From: Gemmataceae bacterium
GTDB lineage: Bacteria; Planctomycetota; Planctomycetia; Gemmatales; Gemmataceae
Assembly (NCBI GenBank): GCA_901538445.1
Contig: LR594584.1
Span: 2,073,111 to 2,137,110, forward strand
DNA length: 64,000 nt
Direction of reading: 5' to 3'
Shown here piece after piece: positions 42,654-52,288 of this stretch. The stretch's first letter is position 1. Every line of letters begins with the position of its first letter. Under the pieces are notes generated by a model. It was not told where the DNA came from, made no database searches, and was given only the letters and a program-made list of their open reading frames with translations. A program made the translations under genes and the position numbers.

Positions 42654-43619
42654 ATGATCGTCGTCACCGGCGCGGCCGGGTTCATTGGGTCGAACCTCGC
42701 GCACCGCCTCGCCGCGGAGGGCCGCGACTTGCTGCTGGTCGACCACCCGCTCACGCCCGCGAAGTGCGCCAACTTCGCCGGGCTGTCGCGGTTCCGGTTC
42801 CTGGACCACGAGCGGTTCCTCGCGGCGCTCGGCACCGAGGTGCGCGAGGCCGAGGCGGTGTTCCACCTCGGCGCGTGCAGCTCCACGACCGAAACCAACT
42901 GGGACTACCTCGCCCGCAACAACGTCGGCTACACCCGCACCCTCTGGGAGTGGTGCGCCAAGACCGGGTGCCCGTTCCTCTACGCGTCGAGCGCCGCGAC
43001 CTACGGCGACGGCTCCCGCGGGTTCGACGACCGCACCCCGCCGACCGAACTCACGCCGCTCAACCTCTACGGCAAGAGCAAGAACGACTTCGACGTCTGG
43101 GCGCTCGCCGAGGTCGCGGCCGGAAGGCCGCAGCCGCCGCGGTGGGCCGGGTTGAAGTTCTTCAACGTGTACGGGCCGCGCGAGCCGCACAAGGGGCGGA
43201 TGGCGAGCGTCGTGTACCAGACGTGGAAGCAGGTGAAGGCGACCGGCGGGATGGCACTGTTCCGCTCGACCGACCCGGCCTACGGCGACGGTGGCCAGCT
43301 CCGCGACTTCGTGTGCGTGGCCGACAACGTCGAGCACCTGCTGTGGCTGTGGCGCGGCCCCGCACCGAGCGGCATCTACAACTCCGGCACCGGCACCCCG
43401 CGGACGTTCTTTGATCTGGCGAAGGCGGTGTTCGTCGCGCTCGGCCGCGACCCGAACATCCGGTTCGTCGACATGCCCGCGGACCTCGCCGGGAAGTACC
43501 AGAACTTCACGAAGGCCGACACGACGAAGCTCCGCGCCGCCGGCTACGACCGCCCGCCGACCGCGCTCGAAGACGGCGTCCGCGCCACCGTCGCGTGGCT
43601 GGAAGCGAACGCGGGTTAA
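42654..43619 (+). CDS. hldD: ADP-L-glycero-D-manno-heptose 6-epimerase
   Basis: A 321-residue cytoplasmic short-chain dehydrogenase-type epimerase that makes the L,D-heptose precursor of lipopolysaccharide inner core. Family signs: VTGAAGFIGSNLAHRL, HLGACSSTTETNWDYLARNN, the catalytic YGKSK, and FNVYGPREPHKGRMASV. AGGAGG lies about nine bases before ATG 42654. It supports a Gram-negative type outer membrane with heptose-containing LPS in this organism. It stands apart from other LPS genes, although a glycosyltransferase follows convergently. Confidence 0.94.
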   Translation: MIVVTGAAGFIGSNLAHRLAAEGRDLLLVDHPLTPAKCANFAGLSRFRFLDHERFLAALGTEVREAEAVFHLGACSSTTETNWDYLARNNVGYTRTLWEWCAKTGCPFLYASSAATYGDGSRGFDDRTPPTELTPLNLYGKSKNDFDVWALAEVAAGRPQPPRWAGLKFFNVYGPREPHKGRMASVVYQTWKQVKATGGMALFRSTDPAYGDGGQLRDFVCVADNVEHLLWLWRGPAPSGIYNSGTGTPRTFFDLAKAVFVALGRDPNIRFVDMPADLAGKYQNFTKADTTKLRAAGYDRPPTALEDGVRATVAWLEANAG

Positions 43620-43621
43620 TT

Positions 43622-43691
43622 CTGGTGGGGCAGGCATTCTTGCCTGCCTCGTGAGGCACTGGGAGGCAGGCAAGAATGCCTGCCCCACCAG
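43622..43691. repeat. Inverted repeat family C, copy 3
   Basis: Arms with core GGTGGGGCAGGCATTCTTGC and complement GCAAGAATGCCTGCCCCACC; an A-to-G and a T-to-C change relative to copy 2 are mirrored in both arms. It lies between two convergent genes. Confidence 0.92.
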
Positions 43692-43699
43692 GACCAGAT

Positions 43700-45265
43700 T
43701 CACTGCCGCGGCGGCACCTGGTACTTCGGGTACACGACGACGACGTCGCACAGGCCCCACGGGGTCGAGCCGAACAGCGCGTCGAGCACCCCGCGGCCGT
43801 ACTTCCGCCGTAGGCTCACCTCCTCGCGAATCCCCAGGCTCGGCGGCAGGATCTCCTTGAACCCGGCCAGTGACTGCTGGTGCGTGAACAGGATCACGGT
43901 CTCCGGGCGGTGGTGGCACTCGACGAACATCTGGTTCACGTCCTTGGTCCGCACGTTCCGCAGGTCGCTCCGGTTCGAGTAGAACGCCAGCGAGTCGCAG
44001 TTCCGCGGGAAGCACAGCACCGACGTGTCCGGGTCGGCGACGAACCGCTCGACCAGCTCCGGGCGGCCGTAGGGCGACCGCTCCTTGGCGTACCACGGCA
44101 TGCCGACGTGCGAGACGAACAGCACGAACGACGCCATCACGCCGACCAGACCCGGCGTCGCCAGCGACGTGTTCCACCGCGTCCGGCCCACGAACTCGCC
44201 GAGCGCCAGGCACAGGAACGGGTACGCCGGCAGGATGTACGTCGGCAGCTTGCTTCCGGAGCAACTGAAGAAGAACACGCACCACAGCCCGGCCAGCAGC
44301 CAGAACCCGGCGGCGAGCGCGGGCCGTGCGTTGGTGGACGTCTCGCCGCGGAGCAGGTCGCGGGCGAACGCGCCGAGCAGGACCGTTCCCGGGAGCAACC
44401 CGCCGAGCAGGATCGGGACGTAGTACCAGATCGGTTGCAGGTGGTCGAACGGTTGCAGGAACCGCATGACGTTGTGCTGCCAGAAGAAGTACCCGAGGAA
44501 CTGCGGTTGCTCGCGGAGCATCGCGACGTACCACGGCACGTTCACCGCAACCACGACCGCGGCGAACAGGGCGTAGTGCCGCAGTCGCGCGACCTGGCGG
44601 GCCGCGAGGAACCCGTAGGTCCACAGCGGGACGAACAGCAGCATCTCGGCGATCGGCCCCTTCGTGAGGAAGCCCAGGCCGGACGCGAACGCGGCCGCGA
44701 CCCACCACCCGGGTTTCAGCGAGCCGGTCCGCACCGCCTCGAACCCGCACAGCACCGACACCGTGACGCACAGCGTCAGCAGGCCGTCGAGGAGCAGCAG
44801 GCGCGCGACGCACACGAACCCCGGCGCGACGCTCAGCAACAGGGCGGCCCAGAACGCGCCGCGCTCGCCGATGCTGCGGCGTCCGATCAGGTACACGGCG
44901 AGGATCGTGAGGTGGACGCACACCGCCGGCACGAGCCGCGCCGCCGCCGGCGACACGCCGAACGCCTGGTACGACAGCGCGACGAGCCAGTACATGAGCG
45001 GGGGCTTGTCGAGGTACGGCTGGCCCTGGAGCGTCGGCACGACCCACGCGTCGTTCGCCACCATCTCCTTGGGGATCTGGGCGTACCGGCCCTCGTCGGG
45101 CTCGAGCAGGTGGAAGTTCAGCGTCGGGTACAGCACCGCGGCCGGGAGCAGCACCACGACCAGCAGCGCCCACGGTCGGACCCGCGTGTCGACCGCACCC
45201 TCGCCGGGGAACAGGACGCGGGTGAACAGGAACGACACCCACCCGAGCAGCGACCGCGCTTCCAT
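43700..45265 (-). CDS. Membrane glycosyltransferase, family 39 (ArnT/PMT-like)
   Basis: A 521-residue polytopic membrane protein with about ten hydrophobic helices. After the first helix, the first periplasmic loop carries EPDEGRYAQIPKEM, the acidic motif (Asp-Glu) typical of GT39/83 enzymes. LDKPPLMYWLVALSYQ and ARLLLLDGLLTL follow. GSKLPTYILPAYPFLCL is the usual late helix. A soluble C-terminal domain comes last (~400-521). It should transfer a sugar from a polyprenyl phosphate to a lipid or protein outside the membrane. ATG 45265 is preceded by GGAGG. Confidence 0.88.
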   Translation of the reverse strand: MEARSLLGWVSFLFTRVLFPGEGAVDTRVRPWALLVVVLLPAAVLYPTLNFHLLEPDEGRYAQIPKEMVANDAWVVPTLQGQPYLDKPPLMYWLVALSYQAFGVSPAAARLVPAVCVHLTILAVYLIGRRSIGERGAFWAALLLSVAPGFVCVARLLLLDGLLTLCVTVSVLCGFEAVRTGSLKPGWWVAAAFASGLGFLTKGPIAEMLLFVPLWTYGFLAARQVARLRHYALFAAVVVAVNVPWYVAMLREQPQFLGYFFWQHNVMRFLQPFDHLQPIWYYVPILLGGLLPGTVLLGAFARDLLRGETSTNARPALAAGFWLLAGLWCVFFFSCSGSKLPTYILPAYPFLCLALGEFVGRTRWNTSLATPGLVGVMASFVLFVSHVGMPWYAKERSPYGRPELVERFVADPDTSVLCFPRNCDSLAFYSNRSDLRNVRTKDVNQMFVECHHRPETVILFTHQQSLAGFKEILPPSLGIREEVSLRRKYGRGVLDALFGSTPWGLCDVVVVYPKYQVPPRQ

Positions 45266-45473
45266 ACGCGAACCTCCAAACGGAACCGTGCCGGGACTAT
45301 CGCACGCCGCCGCTCGTGCGGTCAACCCGGGCTGCGCGGCCACCCGTTAACCACCGCTGGGCGCTGCGTTTCCAGTGTGAATGCCGGGCCGGCGGGAACC
45401 GTCGGTTTTCACGGGCGGCTTGGTATTTGCCGTGTACGATGGCCGTGCCTGCTCACATCACGAGGGTCCGTCA

Positions 45474-46610
45474 ATGAAGATGCGTTTGTTCGTCGCTGCG
45501 GCCGCGTTCGCAGCCCTGGTCGCGCTGCTGCCGGCCGGCCGGTCGCAGGACAGGGCCGCGCCGGACGCGAGGGCGATCGCCGCGAAGGCCGCCGAGTTCC
45601 TCAAGAAGACGCAGAACGAGAACGGGAGCTGGGGCAAGGAGCCCCAGAGCCGCGGCTTGACGGGCGTGATCGTCACCGGGCTGATTCGCACCGGGACCAG
45701 GCCGGCCGACGCGCCGGTCGCCAAGGGCGTGAAGTACATCGAGTCGCTGGTGAACGAGAAGTCGGGGCACATCGCCGGGGACGACGCGAAGGCCACGCTC
45801 GTCAACTACACGACCAGCATCAACATCATGGCCCTCAACGCCGCCGGGAAGGACGACAAGTACAAGGCGGTGATCGCCAACGCCGCCAAGTACCTGAAGG
45901 AGTACCAGTGGGACGACGCCCGCGGCAAGAAGGAGGACAGCGACTACTTCGGCGGGGCCGGGTACGCCGGCGACAAGAGCCGCCCGGACCTGTCGAACAC
46001 CGCGTTCTTCCTGGAGGCGCTCAAGGAGGCGGGGGTGAGCAAGGACGACCCGGCGTTCAAGAAGGCGCTCGTGTTCGTGGGCCGGTGCCAGAACCTCAAG
46101 AGCGAGCACAACACCGCCCCGTGGGCCGAGAAGAACAACGACGGGAGCTTCGTCTACACCGGGGCCAACGGGGGCGAGAACCGGCGGACCGACGGCGAGG
46201 GCGTGAAGACCGACATGGGCGGGTACGGCAGCATGACCTACGCCGGCATCAAGAGCATGGTGTACTGCGGGGTCGGCCGCGACGACCCGCGGATGAAGAA
46301 GGCCCTGGAGTGGGTCGCCAAGAACTACACCCTCGACGCCAACCCGGGGATGCCCGAGGCGAACAGCCAGCGGGGGCTGTTCTACTACTACCACACGTTC
46401 GCCAAGTGCATGAGCGCCCTGGGCGACGACACGTTCACCGACGCCAAGGGCGTCAAGCACGACTGGCGGGCCGACCTGCTCGCGGCCCTGGCCAAGCGGC
46501 AGCGGCCCGACGGGAGCTTCGTCAACGAGACCGACCGGTGGATGGAGGGCGACCCGAACCTCGTCACCGGCTACGCCCTGATGGCGCTGAGCTACTGCCA
46601 GAAGAAGTGA
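45474..46610 (+). CDS. Secreted terpenoid-cyclase-fold repeat protein
   Basis: A 378-residue exported protein with a signal peptide (LFVAAAAFAALVALLPAG). The mature part has QW-like repeats: FLKKTQNENGSWGKE, NNDGSFVYTG, and KRQRPDGSFVNE. The pattern is that of a prenyltransferase/squalene oxidase-type toroid without catalytic DxDD. It is the longest of the three such proteins in the window. Downstream lies a strong hairpin terminator. Function unknown. Confidence 0.82.
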   Translation: MKMRLFVAAAAFAALVALLPAGRSQDRAAPDARAIAAKAAEFLKKTQNENGSWGKEPQSRGLTGVIVTGLIRTGTRPADAPVAKGVKYIESLVNEKSGHIAGDDAKATLVNYTTSINIMALNAAGKDDKYKAVIANAAKYLKEYQWDDARGKKEDSDYFGGAGYAGDKSRPDLSNTAFFLEALKEAGVSKDDPAFKKALVFVGRCQNLKSEHNTAPWAEKNNDGSFVYTGANGGENRRTDGEGVKTDMGGYGSMTYAGIKSMVYCGVGRDDPRMKKALEWVAKNYTLDANPGMPEANSQRGLFYYYHTFAKCMSALGDDTFTDAKGVKHDWRADLLAALAKRQRPDGSFVNETDRWMEGDPNLVTGYALMALSYCQKK

Positions 46611-47067
46611 GCGGTGCGCGGGGAGCGAACCTGAGCAGAGACCCGCCCGCGACTCTGTCGCGGGCGGGTCTCTGTTCGCTCGGGGTCGGGCGGAAGCGAG
46701 CCGGACCTTCCGATCAGCAAGCTGTTCGGTCCGGGCACCCGTTCGCGGGTGGCCCGAGTACTGCAGCCGCCCGACCACTTCTCCGGGCACCGGCCACTCG
46801 ACCTCTGGGGCCCGCCCCACCTTGGCCCGCGCTCCGTGCGTTGGTCTTCCCAGTCCCCACCCGGCGGGGTCCGACTCCGGCCGCCGCCCCGATGGGGTCC
46901 GACCGCATTTTCGCGGCCCGTCCGCCCCGGCCCCTTGCGGGGCGGTGTGCGACCACCGGTTGCGTTCTACCAGACCCCTCTCCCGGGGGTAAAATGCAGG
47001 CGTTCGCGCCGCCCACGCGAACGTCGTCGGGACGGTCGGGCGGGGGCGACCCGCCGCGAGTGGGGAC
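46611..47067. other. Gap upstream of the PAS histidine kinase
   Basis: Apart from the hairpin at its left end, this 457-base gap has no recognised gene or repeat. It should hold the promoter of the kinase gene; the segment CCCTCTCCCGGGGGTAAAAT (46978-46997) is the least GC-rich part near the start. Confidence 0.45.
46623..46681. terminator. Strong hairpin after the cyclase-fold gene
   Basis: A 17-base-pair stem CAGAGACCCGCCCGCGA (46636-46652) with TCGCGGGCGGGTCTCTG (46658-46674), loop CTCTG, is extended by flanking arms GAGCGAAC and GTTCGCTC. There is no long T-run, so termination is inferred from stem strength and position. Confidence 0.7.
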
Positions 47068-50000
47068 GTGAACTCGGGGGCGGGTATGGGCGAGACGGGG
47101 GCGGCGGACCGGGCGGCGTGGGAGGGCGAGATGTTCCGCCTGTTGGCCGAGAACGTCGTCGACTACGCCGTGTTCATCGTGGACCCGCACCGGCACGTCC
47201 TCACGTGGAGCAAGGGGGCCGAGCGGCTCATCGGGTTCACCGAGGGGGAGATCGTCGGCCAGAAGTGCGACCGGTTCTTCACCCCCGAGGACGTGGCGGC
47301 GGGCGTCCCCCAAAAGGAACTGGACGAGGCCCTCGCCGCCGGCACGGGGGGCGACGACCGCTGGTACGTCCGGGGCGACGGCCGCCGGTTCTGGTCGAGC
47401 GGGACGGTGACGCCGCTGCGGGGCCCCGGCGGCGCGGTCCGCGGGTTCGCCAAGATCATGCGGGACCGAACCGCCCTGAAGCAGACCCAGGAGGCACGGG
47501 ACGACGCCCTCGCCTACGCCGACGCCATCGTGGCCACCGTGCGGGAGCCGCTCGTGGTCCTCGACGGCGCCCTGCGGGTGCGGACCGCCAACCGCAGCTT
47601 CTACCAGACGTTCCGGGTCCGCCCCGGGGACACCGAGGGCCGGCTCCTCTACGACCTGGGCAACGGCCAGTGGGACATCCCGGCCCTGCGGACGCTCCTG
47701 GGCGAGGTCCTCCCCCGGGACGCGGCGTTCAACGACTTCGAGGTCGCCCACGACTTCCCCGGCATCGGCCCGAAGGTGATGCTCCTGAACGCCCGCAAGC
47801 TGTGGCGGGAGGGGAACCACACCGAACTCATCCTGCTGGCCGTTGAGGACGTGACCCCGCTCCGCGAGGCCGAGCGGGCCGGGCGGGAGGCCGAGGCCCG
47901 GTTCGCCGAGATGGTCAAGAACGTCCGCGACCACTCGATCTTCCTGACCGACCCCGACGGCGTGATCACGTCGTGGAACGTCGCCGCCGAGCGGATCATC
48001 GGGTACACCGAGGCCGAGGCGGTCGGGAGCCACTTCGCCCTGATCTTCACCCCCGAGGACGTCGGGGCCGGCGTGCCCGGGGACGAACTGCGGCAGGCCC
48101 GGGAGCACGGGCGGGCCGAGGACGAGCGGTGGCACCGGCGGAAGGACGGCACCTTGTTCTGGGCGCTGGGGATCGTGACCCCCTTGCACGACCCGGCCGG
48201 CCGGCTGTCGGGGTACTCGAAGATCCTCCGCGACATGACGGACTGGAAGCGGGCGGACGAGGCCCGGCGGGAGAGCGAGGAGCGGTTCGCCCGGTTCATG
48301 GAGCACCTGCCCGGCCTCGCCTGGGTCAAGGACGGGCGCGGGCGGTACGTGTACGCCAACGACGCCGCCGTGGCCGCGTTCGGCAGGCCCCGGGCGGGCC
48401 TCTACGGCCGGTCCGACGAGGAGGTGTTCCCGCCCGACACCGCCCGCCAGTTCCGGGAGAACGACCTCCGGGCCGCCGCCGCCGGGACCGGGATCCGGGC
48501 GGTCGAGACCCTGCAGCACGGGGACGGGGTGGTCCGGCACTCCCTCGTCAGCAAGTTCCAGGTCCCCGGCCCGAGCGGGGGGCCGGGGCTGGTGGGCGGG
48601 GTGGCGATCGACATCACCGAGGAGGTGCGGACCCGGGCCGTCCTGGAGGAATCGGAGGAGCGGTTCCGGGCCACGTTCGAGCAGGCGGCGGTCGGGATCG
48701 CCCACGTCGCGACGGACGGGCGGTGGCTGCGGGTCAACCGCAAGCTGTGCGACATCGTGGGGTACGCCCCCGACGAGTTGCTCCGGCTGACGTTCCAGGA
48801 CATCACCCACCCGGAGGACGTCGGGGCCGACCTGGCCCAACTCCGCCGGCTGCTGGCCGGCGAGATCGCCACCTACGCGATGGAGAAGCGGTACTTCCGC
48901 AAGGACCGCCGCACCATCTGGATCAACCTGACCGTCGCCCTCGCCCGCACCCCCGCGGGCGAGCCGAAGTACCTGATCTCGGTGGTGGAGGACATTACCC
49001 AGAGGAAGGCCGTCGAGGACGCCCTGCTGGAGAGCGAGCGGAAGTACCGCACCCTGTTCGAGAACATGGCCGAGGAGGTCCACTACTGGCGGGTCGAGCG
49101 GGACGACCGGGGGCGGGTTGTGACCTGGCGGCTGGTGGACGCCAACCCGCCCGCACTCAGGACCTGGGGCAAGTCCCTGGACGAGATCAGGGGCCGGACG
49201 ACGGACGAGATCTTCGGCCCCGGCAGCACCGACCACTACCGGGACGTGGTGCGGAAGATCACGACCGAGGGCGTGCCGCACGCCTTCGAGGACTACTTCC
49301 CGGCCCTCGACCGGCACTTCCGGTTCACCAGCGTGCCGGTCGGGGACCACTTCATCACCACCGGGGCGGACATCACCGCCATCCAGAGGGCCCACGAGTC
49401 GCTGCGGCAGAGCGAGGACCGCTACCGGGCCGTCCTGGAGTCCATCACCGACGCCTTCTTCGCCGTGGGCCGCGACTGGACGTTCACTTACGTCAACCGC
49501 CAGGCCGAGCGGGTGCTGGACCGGACGCCGGGCGACCTCATCGGCAGGAGCATCTGGGGGGAGTACCCCGGCCTGGCCGGCAGTCAGTTCGAGCGGGCCT
49601 ACCGCCGGGTCATGGCCGAGCGGGTCACGGCCACGGTCGCGGCGTACTACCCGGACCACGACCGCTGGTACGAGGTCCACGTCTACCCCGCCGAGGGCGG
49701 CATCTCGGTCTACTTCCGGGACGTGTCGGAGCGGGTGCGGGCCGACGAGGCGCTGCGGGCCAGCGAGGAGCGGTTCCGCACGCTGTTCGAGGCGATGGAC
49801 GAGGGGTACTGCGTCATCGAGATGATCTTCGACCCGCCCGGCGGCGACCGGGCGGTGGACTACCGGTTCCTGGAAGTGAACCCGGCGTTCGAGGCCCAGG
49901 CCGGGATGCGGGGGGTGGTCGGGCGGCGGATGCGGGAGTTCGTCGCGGACATCGAGGACCACTGGCTGGCGAACTACGGGCGGGTGGCGTTGACGGGCGA

Positions 50001-52044
50001 GCCGGTGCGGTTCGCCAACGAGTACACGGGCCTGAACCGGTGGTTTGAAGTGTACGCCTTCCGGGTCGGGGGCGAGGGCAGCCGCCGGGTCGGCGTCCTG
50101 TTCACCGACACCACCGCCCGCGTCCGGGCCGACGCCGCGCTGCGGGAGAGCGAGGAGCGGCTGCGGACCCTGAGCGACAACCTGCCCCTCGGGGCCGTGT
50201 ACCAGGTGGTCGCCGGACCGGACGGCGGGCGGAAGTTCCTGTACGCCAGTGCCGGCATCGAGCGGCTGTTCGGGGTCTCGCCCGCCGAGGCGATGGCCGA
50301 CGCCGGCAGCCTGTACGGCTTGGTCCACGAGGACGACCGGCCCCGCGTGGCCGCTGCGGAGGCGGTCGCCCTCCGCGACCTGTCCCCCTACGAGTGCGAG
50401 TTCCGATCCCGCACCCGGTCGGGCGGCGTGCGGTGGGTGCAGGCCCGGTCGGCCCCCCGCCGGCTGCCGGACGGGGCGGTGGTGTGGGAGGGGATCGTCG
50501 CGGACGTGACCGACCGGAAGCGGGCCGAGCGGGAGGCCCAGGTCCACCGGGACCGACTCGACCTCGTGGTGAACTCGGTGGACGTCGGGCTGTGGTACTG
50601 CGACCTGCCGTTCGACCGCCTGGTCTGGAACGCGAAGGTGAAGGAGCACTTCGGCCTGCCGCCGGACCACGACGTGACCATCGGCACGTTCTACGACCGG
50701 CTGCACCCCGACGACCGGGAGCGGACGCGGGGGGCCATCGAGGCCTCGATCCGCGACCGCGCCGGGTACGACATCGAGTACCGCACGGTCGGGCTCGACG
50801 GGCGGGAGCGGTGGGTGCGGGCCATCGGGCGGACGTTCTACGCCCCGTCCGGGGAGCCGGTCAGCTTCGACGGGATCACGGTGGACGTGACCGCCCGGGT
50901 GCGGCAGGAGCACGCCCTCAAGGACGCCGACCGGCGGAAGGACGAGTTCCTGGCGACCCTGGCCCACGAGCTCCGCAACCCGCTCGCCCCGCTCCGCAAC
51001 GGCCTCCAGGTGATGAAGCTGGCGGCGGGGAACGCCGCGGCGGTGGAGAAGGCCCGGGCCATGATGGAGCGGCAACTCGGCCAGATGGTCCACCTGATCG
51101 ACGACCTCCTGGACGTGTCCCGGATCACCCGCGGGAAGCTCCGGCTCCGCCGCGAGCGGGTCGAACTCGAGTCCGTCGTGCGGGCGGCGGTGGAGACCGC
51201 CCGCCCGGTGATCGAGGCGTCCGGCCACGAGTTCACCGCGGCCCTCCCGCCCGGGCCCGTGTACCTGGACGCCGACCCGGTCCGGCTGGCCCAGGTGCTC
51301 TCGAACCTCCTGACCAACGCGGCCAAGTACACCGGGCGGGGCGGGCGCATCCAACTGACCGCGGTCCGGGTCGGGGGGGAGGTCGCCGTGTCGGTGGCGG
51401 ACACCGGGATCGGAATCGCCCCCGAGCACCTGCCGCGGCTCTTCGAGATGTTCTCGCAGGTGTCGTCGGCCCTGGAGCGGAGCCAGGGCGGGCTGGGCAT
51501 CGGCCTGGCCCTGGTGCGGGGCCTGGTCGAGATGCACGGCGGCACCGTCGGGGCCCGCAGCGAGGGGCCGGGCAAGGGGAGCGAGTTCGTCGTCCGGCTG
51601 CCGGTCGCGGACGGGCCGCCCGCCCGGCGGGAGCCCGGGGCCGGCCGCGAGCCGGCGTCGGCCGGGCCCGGCCGACGCGTCCTGGTGGCGGACGACAACC
51701 GGGACGCCGCCGACTCGCTGGCCATGATGCTGCGGCTCCGCGGGCACGAGGTCCACACGGCCTACGACGGGCGGGCGGCGGTCGAGGCGGCGGCCCGACT
51801 CCGGCCCGACGTGGCCGTTCTCGACATCGGGATGCCGGGGCTGACCGGGTACGACGCGGCCCGCCGCATCCGTGCCGAGTCGTGGGGGCGTGACATGACC
51901 CTGGTGGCCGTGACCGGCTGGGGTCAGGAGGAGGACAAGCGGCGGGCGACCGAGGCCGGGTTCGACCGCCACCTGACCAAGCCGGTCGACCCCGCCGCCC
52001 TGGAGGAGTTCCTCGCCGGCCCGGCGAGCGACGACGCGCGGTGA
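47068..52044 (+). CDS. Hybrid sensor histidine kinase with about ten PAS domains
   Basis: A 1658-residue protein without evident membrane segments. About ten PAS domains follow in a row (~20-1290), each recognisable by starts such as RFRATFEQAAVGIAHV, RYRAVLESITDAFFAVGRD and RFRTLFEAMDEGYCV, several with PAC ends (GVLFTDTTARVRADAAL). Next are a HisKA domain with phospho-His 1300 (FLATLAHELRNPLAP), a HATPase domain (NLLTNAAKYTGRGG; VADTGIGIAPEHLPRLFEMF; SQGGLGIGLALVRGLVEMHG), and a C-terminal receiver with phospho-Asp about 1586 (VAVLDIGMPG) and Lys in LTKPVDP. It should sense several internal signals. No partner regulator is adjacent. GTG 47068 or ATG 47086 may be the start. Confidence 0.93.
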   Translation: MNSGAGMGETGAADRAAWEGEMFRLLAENVVDYAVFIVDPHRHVLTWSKGAERLIGFTEGEIVGQKCDRFFTPEDVAAGVPQKELDEALAAGTGGDDRWYVRGDGRRFWSSGTVTPLRGPGGAVRGFAKIMRDRTALKQTQEARDDALAYADAIVATVREPLVVLDGALRVRTANRSFYQTFRVRPGDTEGRLLYDLGNGQWDIPALRTLLGEVLPRDAAFNDFEVAHDFPGIGPKVMLLNARKLWREGNHTELILLAVEDVTPLREAERAGREAEARFAEMVKNVRDHSIFLTDPDGVITSWNVAAERIIGYTEAEAVGSHFALIFTPEDVGAGVPGDELRQAREHGRAEDERWHRRKDGTLFWALGIVTPLHDPAGRLSGYSKILRDMTDWKRADEARRESEERFARFMEHLPGLAWVKDGRGRYVYANDAAVAAFGRPRAGLYGRSDEEVFPPDTARQFRENDLRAAAAGTGIRAVETLQHGDGVVRHSLVSKFQVPGPSGGPGLVGGVAIDITEEVRTRAVLEESEERFRATFEQAAVGIAHVATDGRWLRVNRKLCDIVGYAPDELLRLTFQDITHPEDVGADLAQLRRLLAGEIATYAMEKRYFRKDRRTIWINLTVALARTPAGEPKYLISVVEDITQRKAVEDALLESERKYRTLFENMAEEVHYWRVERDDRGRVVTWRLVDANPPALRTWGKSLDEIRGRTTDEIFGPGSTDHYRDVVRKITTEGVPHAFEDYFPALDRHFRFTSVPVGDHFITTGADITAIQRAHESLRQSEDRYRAVLESITDAFFAVGRDWTFTYVNRQAERVLDRTPGDLIGRSIWGEYPGLAGSQFERAYRRVMAERVTATVAAYYPDHDRWYEVHVYPAEGGISVYFRDVSERVRADEALRASEERFRTLFEAMDEGYCVIEMIFDPPGGDRAVDYRFLEVNPAFEAQAGMRGVVGRRMREFVADIEDHWLANYGRVALTGEPVRFANEYTGLNRWFEVYAFRVGGEGSRRVGVLFTDTTARVRADAALRESEERLRTLSDNLPLGAVYQVVAGPDGGRKFLYASAGIERLFGVSPAEAMADAGSLYGLVHEDDRPRVAAAEAVALRDLSPYECEFRSRTRSGGVRWVQARSAPRRLPDGAVVWEGIVADVTDRKRAEREAQVHRDRLDLVVNSVDVGLWYCDLPFDRLVWNAKVKEHFGLPPDHDVTIGTFYDRLHPDDRERTRGAIEASIRDRAGYDIEYRTVGLDGRERWVRAIGRTFYAPSGEPVSFDGITVDVTARVRQEHALKDADRRKDEFLATLAHELRNPLAPLRNGLQVMKLAAGNAAAVEKARAMMERQLGQMVHLIDDLLDVSRITRGKLRLRRERVELESVVRAAVETARPVIEASGHEFTAALPPGPVYLDADPVRLAQVLSNLLTNAAKYTGRGGRIQLTAVRVGGEVAVSVADTGIGIAPEHLPRLFEMFSQVSSALERSQGGLGIGLALVRGLVEMHGGTVGARSEGPGKGSEFVVRLPVADGPPARREPGAGREPASAGPGRRVLVADDNRDAADSLAMMLRLRGHEVHTAYDGRAAVEAAARLRPDVAVLDIGMPGLTGYDAARRIRAESWGRDMTLVAVTGWGQEEDKRRATEAGFDRHLTKPVDPAALEEFLAGPASDDAR

Positions 52045-52247
52045 GGGGCAACTCGTGGGGGCAGGCCGATGTCACAGGACGGGCACTGGGGCGGAGTCCC
52101 GAACCGGGAGGCCGGGGCCCGCTGGACCAGGCGGCCGGGACTGCTCCGCCAAAGGCCGGTGAACTCGTGCCCGGTCTCGGAGTGGCTTTCGGCGTCCCGG
52201 GCCGTCGCTGTGTGTCGCGGGTCGCTTCACGGCCCGCAGACGCAGAA

Positions 52248-52267
52248 ACCCCGGCTCTCGCCGGGGT
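52248..52267 (-). terminator. Putative terminator of the tRNA-Sec gene
   Basis: On the minus strand ACCCCGGC-GAGA-GCCGGGGT is followed by TTTCTG. It lies about 20 bases after the 3' end of the tRNA-Sec. Confidence 0.6.
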
Positions 52268-52288
52268 GGGCGTCGTTTCTGTTCGGAG

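Noticed and set aside
1481-43691. Long inverted repeats read as a CRISPR array
   Set aside because: Copies are far apart, contain inverted arms rather than regularly spaced direct repeats, and no cas gene is present.
46714-51972. Very long open frame antisense to the PAS histidine kinase
   Set aside because: It mirrors the strong GC3 bias of the true gene on the other strand; its product is a Pro/Gly/Arg/Val-rich string with no domain, while the plus-strand frame has complete kinase domains.
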